From positions 27,692 to 91,691 of the forward strand of contig JARSSH010000035.1 in NCBI GenBank assembly GCA_029624815.1: a stretch of DNA of 64,000 bases, read 5' to 3'. The position numbers and the translations under genes were made by a program. The stretch is from Candidatus Competibacter sp. (lineage in GTDB: Bacteria; Pseudomonadota; Gammaproteobacteria; Competibacterales; Competibacteraceae). A model generated the notes under the pieces. It had not been told where the DNA came from. It searched no databases and worked only from the letters and a program-made list of their open reading frames with translations. Of the stretch, positions 59,158-64,000 are shown piece after piece; the stretch's first letter is position 1, and every line of letters begins with the position of its first letter.

Positions 59158-59613
59158 ATGGCGCGACGAAGCTCGCATGGCCGTCTGAAAGCGGAAATCA
59201 ACATTGTTCCCTACATCGACGTGATGCTGGTGTTGCTCGTCATTTTCATGGTCACCGCGCCGCTGCTCAATCAGGGTGTGGAAGTGGATTTACCCAAAGC
59301 ACCGTCAGAATCGTTGAGCGATCGCGACCAGGCGTCCGAAGTGGTGGTGCTATCGGTGCGGAAGGATGGCGCCTGCTATCTGGGGATTGGCGCGGAAAAA
59401 GCGCAAGCGGTGGATTGCGACACCCTGGAACCGAGACTGCAAGACGTTATGGAATTGATGGCGCATAAACCGCAACCGCCGGTTCTGGTGCGCGCCGACC
59501 GGGAAGTCAAATACGATTGGGTCATCAAGGGCATGACCGCGCTGCGCAACGCCGGCGCGGTCAAGGTCGGCTTGTCCACGGCGCCTCCGGATGGATCGGC
59601 GAGCCAGCGGTAA
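59158..59613 (+). CDS. tolR: Tol-Pal system protein TolR
   Basis: Protein of 151 residues. A single N-terminal membrane helix carries the functional Asp ([21 protein letters not shown]), followed by a periplasmic ExbD-type domain. It couples proton flow through TolQ to TolA. Confidence 0.96.
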   Translation: MARRSSHGRLKAEINIVPYIDVMLVLLVIFMVTAPLLNQGVEVDLPKAPSESLSDRDQASEVVVLSVRKDGACYLGIGAEKAQAVDCDTLEPRLQDVMELMAHKPQPPVLVRADREVKYDWVIKGMTALRNAGAVKVGLSTAPPDGSASQR

Positions 59614-59622
59614 CCGCGGTTG

Positions 59623-60903
59623 ATGCAACTCGGGCGTGGGGAAAAATACCAAGACCTCATGGCGACGGCGGTCACTGTTGCCGTCCATGCTTTGGTCGGC
59701 CTATTTTTATTATTGAATCTGAATATCACGGATGCGTTGCATCCCGAGCAAGCTGAAATCGAAGCGATTCCGGCCGAGGTGGTGGACGAGGTCGCGATCC
59801 GCGAGGAATTGGAGCGCCTGGCGCAGGAACAACAGCGCCGGCAACGCGCGGAAGCCGAGCGACAGGCCGCGCTGGCGCAAGCGGCGCGGGAGGCCGAGGA
59901 ACAACGACAAGCGGAACTCCGCCGCCAGCGCGAGGAAGACAGACGCGAGGCTGAGGAACGGCGTCAGGAAGAAGAGGCCAGGAAAAAAGCCGAAGAGCAA
60001 CGCCAAGCGGCGGCGGAAGCCAAACGCCAGGCGGCGGCGGAAGTCAAGCGTCAAGCGGCGGCGGAAGCTAAGCGTCAAGCAGCGGAGGAAGAGGCCAAAC
60101 GCCAAGCGGCCCTGGAAGCCAAGCGCCAAGCGGCGGCGGAAGAGGCCAAACGCCAAGCGGCCCTGGAAACCAAGCGTCAAGCGGCGGAAGAGGCCAAGCG
60201 TCAAGCGGCGGCGGAAGCCAAGCGTCAAGCGGCGGAAGAGGCCAAGCGTCAAGCGGCCCTGGAAGCCAAGCGTCAAGCGGCGGCGGAAGCCAAGCGTCAA
60301 GCGGCGGCGGAAGCCAAGCGCCAAGCCGTGGAAGAGGCTAGGCGTCAAGCGGCGGAAGAGGCCAAACGCCAAGCAGCCCTGGAAGCCAAGCGCCAAGCGG
60401 CGGCGGAAGCCAAGCGCCAAGCGGCGGAAGAGGCTAGGCGTCAAGCGGCGGAAGAGGCTAGGCGTCAAGCGGCGGAAGAGGCCAGGCGCAAGGCCGAAGA
60501 GCAACGAGCGGCGGCGGCGGCGGAAGAAGCGAGAAGAAAGGCCGAAGAAGACGCCAGACGCAAGGCGGAAGAGGCTCGCAAGCTGGCCTTGAAGTTGGCG
60601 GCCGAGGAAGCTGCTGGCAACTTTGCCAGATCGGTCATCCAGCCTTATGTAAAGCGACAATGGAATCCTCCCCCGAATAGTCACAGCGGTTTGAATTGCG
60701 AGTTATTTGTGACAGTCTCCAGTTCGGGGGTGGTCACCCAGGTTAGGGTGCTCAGAAGCAGCGGTGACTCGTTATTCGATAACTCCGCGATGGCGGCGGT
60801 TCGTAGAGCCTCGCCGTTGCCCATGCCCGACAAGGCGGATCAAGCGTCTATCCTTGCCAGGGAATCGCTGAGGATAAAATTCAGTCCCATGGACTCCAAC
60901 TGA
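59623..60903 (+). CDS. tolA: Cell envelope integrity protein TolA
   Basis: Protein of 426 residues from ATG 59623 (MQLGRGEKYQDLMAT). One N-terminal membrane helix (VHALVGLFLLLNL), then a very long helical Ala/Lys/Gln/Glu/Arg domain II (about residues 55-325) built of short repeats such as AKRQAAAE, then the compact C-terminal domain III (NFARSVIQPYVKRQWNPPP, VTQVRVLRSSGDSLFDNSA). It spans the periplasm to reach Pal and TolB. Confidence 0.95.
   Translation: MQLGRGEKYQDLMATAVTVAVHALVGLFLLLNLNITDALHPEQAEIEAIPAEVVDEVAIREELERLAQEQQRRQRAEAERQAALAQAAREAEEQRQAELRRQREEDRREAEERRQEEEARKKAEEQRQAAAEAKRQAAAEVKRQAAAEAKRQAAEEEAKRQAALEAKRQAAAEEAKRQAALETKRQAAEEAKRQAAAEAKRQAAEEAKRQAALEAKRQAAAEAKRQAAAEAKRQAVEEARRQAAEEAKRQAALEAKRQAAAEAKRQAAEEARRQAAEEARRQAAEEARRKAEEQRAAAAAEEARRKAEEDARRKAEEARKLALKLAAEEAAGNFARSVIQPYVKRQWNPPPNSHSGLNCELFVTVSSSGVVTQVRVLRSSGDSLFDNSAMAAVRRASPLPMPDKADQASILARESLRIKFSPMDSN
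60000..60480 (+). repeat. Tandem coding repeat in tolA domain II
   Basis: Units near 21-24 bases of the form GCCAAGCGTCAAGCGGCGGCGGAA recur about twenty times with near-identical codons, encoding K/R-R-Q-A-A-(A/E)-E-(E)-A (motif given in parts: gccaagcgtcaagcgg + cggcggaa). Low synonymous divergence points to recent slippage or recombination expansion. Confidence 0.85.
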
Positions 60904-60956
60904 GTCCGATATCGATGAATTTTGTTGGTTTGCCAGTCCCAAGGGGAGATTGATCC

Positions 60957-62153
60957 TTGAAATTATTTTTAAAAATCATCTTATTGACCGCGTGGTGGCT
61001 GGGTATTGGCGCTGCCCACGCACAAATAACCCTGGACATTACCAAAGGGGTCGGAGGCAGTGGCATTCCCATCGCCATCGCGCCTTTCGGAGGCAACGCG
61101 CCCGTGGATATCGCCGGCACCGTCGCCGCCGACCTGAAACGAACCGGCAAGTTCGCGCCGCAACCTCCCGAGGTTCGCGCCGATTACGCCGTTGCCGGAC
61201 AGGCCGCTCCCGGCGGTTCCCGTGGCTATATCGTGCAATTTCAACTGACCGGCGCGCAGGGCGGCCAGTTGTTGAATTTGTCCTTCGACGTGCCCGCGAA
61301 CCAGTTGCGAGCAGTGGCTCACCGCATCAGCGACCTTATTTACGAAAAGCTCACCAACGAAAAAGGGCTCGCCGGAACCCGTATCGCCTACGTGGCTTTC
61401 GGCGGTGGGGCTTATTATCTGGTGGTCGCCGACGCCGACGGGCAAAACCCCCAGGTTATTCTGCGCTCCAGCCAGCCTATCATGTCGCCGGCCTGGTCGC
61501 CGGATAGCTCCCGGCTGACTTACGTGTCTTTCGAGGGGCGCCGCGCGCAAATTATCGTCCAGGATATCTATAGCGGCGCTCGCCGCTCGGTGTCGGCCGC
61601 TCCCGGCATCAACGGCGCACCGTCCTGGTCGCCGGATGGGCGGCGGCTGGCGTTCACGCTATCTCAGGACGGGAACCCGGAGATCTATGCTCTCGACTTG
61701 GCCAGCCAGTACCCGGTTCGTCTCACCAACAGCAGCGCCATCGATACCGAAGCGGTCTGGCTGCCCGATGGCAGCATCGTTTTTACCTCGGACCGGGGTG
61801 GCTCGCCGCAGCTGTATCGGATCGGCCCCGGCGGTGGTTCACCGCAGCGGTTAACCTTTCAGGGTGACTACAACGCACGTCCGGCGGTTTCCCCCGACGG
61901 CCGTTATATTGCGATGGTGCATCGACGCGGCAGTCGCTTTTACATCGCCGTGCTGGATGCGCAGACGCGCCAGTTCCGGGTCTTGACCTCCGGCGGTTTG
62001 GACGAGTCGCCCAGCTTTGCGCCGAACGGTAAGACCATTATTTATTCCAACGGCCATGGTGTGGCGACAGTCTCGGTGGATGGCGGCGCCTCGCAAGAGA
62101 TCGCCTTGCGGGGCAACGCGCGCGACGCCGCTTGGGCGCCTTATGGTCGATAA
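60957..62153 (+). CDS. tolB: Tol-Pal system beta-propeller protein TolB
   Basis: Protein of 398 residues from TTG 60957, with AAGGGGAG upstream. Signal peptide (MKLFLKIILLTAWWLGIGAAHA), N-terminal D1 domain, then a six-bladed propeller with repeated SPAWSPDSSRLTYVSFE-type blades. It is about 30 residues shorter than E. coli TolB; much of the gap is in D1, where FAPQPP is followed at once by EVRADYAVAGQ. It binds Pal and colicin-type ligands in the periplasm. Confidence 0.95.
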   Translation: MKLFLKIILLTAWWLGIGAAHAQITLDITKGVGGSGIPIAIAPFGGNAPVDIAGTVAADLKRTGKFAPQPPEVRADYAVAGQAAPGGSRGYIVQFQLTGAQGGQLLNLSFDVPANQLRAVAHRISDLIYEKLTNEKGLAGTRIAYVAFGGGAYYLVVADADGQNPQVILRSSQPIMSPAWSPDSSRLTYVSFEGRRAQIIVQDIYSGARRSVSAAPGINGAPSWSPDGRRLAFTLSQDGNPEIYALDLASQYPVRLTNSSAIDTEAVWLPDGSIVFTSDRGGSPQLYRIGPGGGSPQRLTFQGDYNARPAVSPDGRYIAMVHRRGSRFYIAVLDAQTRQFRVLTSGGLDESPSFAPNGKTIIYSNGHGVATVSVDGGASQEIALRGNARDAAWAPYGR

Positions 62154-62193
62154 TTTCGATGTCGTTGATTAAATGTTGAGGGAGGAATCCGTG

Positions 62194-62820
62194 ATGCAAA
62201 ATTTAATTCGTGTCTTGATCGCCGCCGCCACGCTCGCCCTGCTGGCCAGTTGCGCCGCAACCGGTGAGAACACCGGCCAGGAACAGACGACGGCCGCCCA
62301 GCCGGATGCGACCGCTCAGCCGGGAGTCACGGCCCAACCGGGGCAAGAAGTGTACAGCTATCCCTACGGGCAGGCGCCAAGCCTCGATAGCTATGACACC
62401 TTCGATACCAGAGGGGGGGGTACTACTGCCGCCTATGCCGGCGGACAACCCGGCGGCCAGGCCGTCACCGGTATGAGTGGTGGCGCGACCGCCTCAGCCG
62501 ACCGCATCGTGTATTTCAGCTACGACAGTACGGATATCGTGCCCGAAAGCCGGACGATCATCGAAAACAACGCGCGTTCCCTGACCAAAAACCCACAGAT
62601 TGTCACCCAGCTGGAAGGGCATACCGACGAGCGTGGCAGTCGCGAATACAACATCGCCTTGGGCGAGCGCCGTGCCAACGCGGTGCGTCAGACCATGATC
62701 GCCATGGGGGTCTCGCCCCAACAGATTCGGGTGGTCAGCTTTGGCGAGGAACGGCCGGCCGCCCCCGGACAAAGCGAGCGCAGCTATGCGTTGAACCGGC
62801 GTGTGGAAATCATCTATTGA
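62194..62820 (+). CDS. pal: Peptidoglycan-associated lipoprotein Pal
   Basis: Protein of 208 residues from ATG 62194 with GAGGGAGG upstream. Lipobox LLASC puts the lipidated Cys at residue 19. An unusually long Gln/Pro/Thr-rich linker (about 85 residues) precedes the OmpA-like domain (IVYFSYDSTDIVPES, LEGHTDERGSREYNIALGE) that binds peptidoglycan. Confidence 0.95.
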   Translation: MQNLIRVLIAAATLALLASCAATGENTGQEQTTAAQPDATAQPGVTAQPGQEVYSYPYGQAPSLDSYDTFDTRGGGTTAAYAGGQPGGQAVTGMSGGATASADRIVYFSYDSTDIVPESRTIIENNARSLTKNPQIVTQLEGHTDERGSREYNIALGERRANAVRQTMIAMGVSPQQIRVVSFGEERPAAPGQSERSYALNRRVEIIY

Positions 62821-62834
62821 TAAGGTGCCCGTTC

Positions 62835-63572
62835 ATGTCCAGGCCCCGTTTTTCGTGGCTAACCTTGTTGGTCTTGGGCGGCTTGACGCTGCCCGGTGTC
62901 GGCCGCGCCCAGAATACGCCGGATAGCGCGCTGACCTTGGAGTTGCTACAGCGTATCGAACAGTTGGAGGCGGAGGTTCGACAAATCCGTGGGGAGTTGG
63001 AGGTCTACCGCCATCGATTCGATCAACTCCAGCAGGAAAATGCGCGGGGTTATGCACCGCCCACCTCTCCACCGGGGGCGGGCATCCCGCCGCGAGCGGA
63101 GCCACCGGCCACCGCTCGCGGCCAGCCAACCCCGGCCGTCTCGCCTGCCGCCACGACCGCGCCGCCGGCCACTCGAACGATGCCCCCGACGGCGGCGGGA
63201 GACGCGCAAGCCGATTTCGATGCGGCGCTGGGAGAATTGCGCGAGGGCCGCCACGCGCGGGCCATCGCTGGATTCCAGCGGTTTCTGAACGCATACCCAG
63301 ACAGCGATCGGGCGAGCGACGCGCAGTATTGGCTGGGTGAGTCGTACTATCTCGGTCGGGATTACGGCGCGGCCAAGGAGGCATTCATCAGTCTGGGGGT
63401 GCGTTATCCCGCAAGCGTGCGACTGCCGGATGCGTTGCTCAAGCTGGGCTACATCTACGGAGAGACGGGTGAGGCCAATCGGGCACGGGAGGTGCTGCAA
63501 AAACTGGTGCAGGCTTATCCCAATACCCAGGCGGCCAGTCTTGCCGAACGGCGCCTGCAATCCCTGCGCTAG
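62835..63572 (+). CDS. cpoB: Cell division coordinator CpoB (YbgF)
   Basis: Protein of 245 residues from ATG 62835 with AAGGTG upstream. Signal peptide ending GRAQ, N-terminal coiled coil (LLQRIEQLEAEVRQIRGELE), a Pro/Ala/Thr linker, and a TPR domain (DFDAALGELREGRHARAIAG, SDAQYWLGESYYLGRDYGAA). It ends the tol-pal operon and links TolA with septal peptidoglycan synthesis. Confidence 0.94.
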   Translation: MSRPRFSWLTLLVLGGLTLPGVGRAQNTPDSALTLELLQRIEQLEAEVRQIRGELEVYRHRFDQLQQENARGYAPPTSPPGAGIPPRAEPPATARGQPTPAVSPAATTAPPATRTMPPTAAGDAQADFDAALGELREGRHARAIAGFQRFLNAYPDSDRASDAQYWLGESYYLGRDYGAAKEAFISLGVRYPASVRLPDALLKLGYIYGETGEANRAREVLQKLVQAYPNTQAASLAERRLQSLR

Positions 63573-63694
63573 CGCGCCGGGTTCAAACGCACTGGCTGGA
63601 ACCGTGCTTGTTCGCCCGCACAGGCGCGGGGCTTGACCTGCCATGCATCATAACCATCGAACTCATTTCGGCTCGCTTATCAGGCAATCGAGAC

Positions 63695-63722
63695 TTGCGA
63701 ATTTGGTGAAATTTTGTAAGAT
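63695..63722 (+). promoter_or_regulatory. Sigma-70 promoter of tRNA-Lys
   Basis: TTGCGA at 63695-63700 and TAAGAT at 63717-63722 are separated by 16 bases and lie 15 bases before the tRNA. The GC-rich discriminator region suits a stable-RNA promoter. Confidence 0.6.
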
Positions 63723-63737
63723 TGTCAGCCCCTTTCA

Positions 63738-63813
63738 GGGCCGTTAGCTCAGTTGGTAGAGCAGCAGACTTTTAATCTGTTGGTCGTGCGTTCGAGCCGC
63801 ACACGGCCCACCA
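63738..63813 (+). tRNA. tRNA-Lys (TTT anticodon), CCA encoded
   Basis: Full cloverleaf of 76 bases. Acceptor GGGCCGT pairs with ACGGCCC; D-arm GCTCAGTTGGTAGAGC; anticodon stem CAGA/TCTG with loop CTTTTAA giving anticodon TTT at 63771-63773; T-loop TTCGAGC. Discriminator A and encoded CCA end at 63813. Confidence 0.97.
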
Positions 63814-63821
63814 GTAAAAAC

Positions 63822-63856
63822 AAAGGCTTACCGACACAAGCCCGGTAAGCCTTTTT
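63822..63856 (+). terminator. Intrinsic terminator after tRNA-Lys
   Basis: AAAGGCTTACCG (63822-63833) pairs perfectly over 12 bp with CGGTAAGCCTTT (63843-63854), followed by more T. A strong stem right after the tRNA. Confidence 0.9.
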
Positions 63857-63860
63857 CTAT

Positions 63861-63879
63861 TGTAAGCACAGTGTAAGCA
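63861..63879. repeat. Two direct repeats TGTAAGCA
   Basis: TGTAAGCA occurs at 63861-63868 and 63872-63879, period 11 bases, just past the tRNA terminator. Such short repeats beside a tRNA 3' end may be integrase arm sites of an element lying beyond the window, but no integrase is visible. Confidence 0.35.
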
Positions 63880-63944
63880 GCAGGCGTGAAATCGCCGATG
63901 ATTCAATCCCTCAGGTGTCGGACCACCACCTTGAGGATGGCGCG

Positions 63945-64000
63945 CTACCGAATCCAGTCCAACGCTTCCCGTTGTTCCCGCAACGCCCGCGCCAGTTCCC
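63945..64000 (-). CDS. C-terminal end of an unidentified protein (partial)
   Basis: On the minus strand the last visible codons read ELARALREQREALDWIR before TAG (63945-63947). The gene body lies beyond the window. Helical, charged end; no family can be assigned. Confidence 0.35.
   Translation of the reverse strand, partial: ELARALREQREALDWIR

Noticed and set aside
60000..60480. CRISPR-like regular repeats
   Set aside because: Repeats are contiguous, in frame and coding within tolA, with no unique spacers and no cas genes.
59710..60684. 324-codon Leu/Phe/Arg repeat protein on the minus strand
   Set aside because: Antisense of the tolA tandem repeats; the repeat pattern is inherited from the coding strand.

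Overview
The window is GC-rich chromosomal DNA from a gammaproteobacterium. Gene content (class III PHA synthase phaEC with phaR/phaB/phaA, a urt urea ABC transporter, ntrYX, ruvCAB and tol-pal) fits a Competibacteraceae/Chromatiales-like, storage-polymer-accumulating organism. That placement is inferred from gene families and synteny; no rRNA is present. Coding density is high, and the non-coding gaps often hold recognisable gene or transposon remnants.

Layout. 1-3.9 kb: end of an NtrY-like kinase, ntrX, trkA, pcm and a decayed rhodanese. 4-8.2 kb: a TolC-family protein, an RDD membrane protein, and lptF-lptG on the minus strand. 8.4-15.4 kb: a pepA remnant, a stand-alone ureG, then urtABCDE behind a good sigma-54 promoter candidate with an IHF-like site. 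15.4-17.3 kb: DegV, PilZ and cyclic-nucleotide-binding proteins. 17.5-20.9 kb: a two-gene unit encoding a circularly permuted ATP-grasp/alpha-E fusion and a transglutaminase-like protein. 20.9-23.5 kb: UspA, a TPR lipoprotein and BepA. 23.6-27.9 kb: the PHA locus, phaE-phaC facing phaR, phaB and phaA. 28.2-36 kb: a phytase-like esterase, a PaaK-type CoA ligase, an AI-2E/PerM-type permease, a CDP-alcohol phosphatidyltransferase, an IS5-type remnant and uvrA.

36.3-47.6 kb is the most distinctive accessory region. Two convergent gene sets encode a GH144-like secreted glucanase, a MalK/UgpC-type ATPase, a SpoIIAA-like protein, a DJ-1/PfpI protein, a GH94 phosphorylase resembling 1,2-beta-oligoglucan phosphorylases, and a large secreted discoidin plus (alpha/alpha)6 hydrolase-like protein. 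Together they suggest beta-1,2-glucan turnover. 47.7-49.8 kb holds msrP and then a graveyard: a possible transposase scrap, the 3' end of an IS200/IS605 tnpB-type element, and a chimeric cobQ/cobB remnant.

49.9-54.5 kb: tsaD, then a minus-strand unit nrtR-nadA-ADP-ribosylglycohydrolase with two palindromic operator candidates at its front, and an alpha/beta hydrolase. 54.5-63.6 kb: the conserved yebC-ruvC-ruvA-ruvB and ybgC-tolQ-tolR-tolA-tolB-pal-cpoB blocks, interrupted by a minus-strand EF-hand protein. The window ends with a tRNA-Lys (TTT), its promoter and terminator, and the last codons of a minus-strand gene.

All functional calls come from reading the translated sequence and recalled family features; no database search was run.
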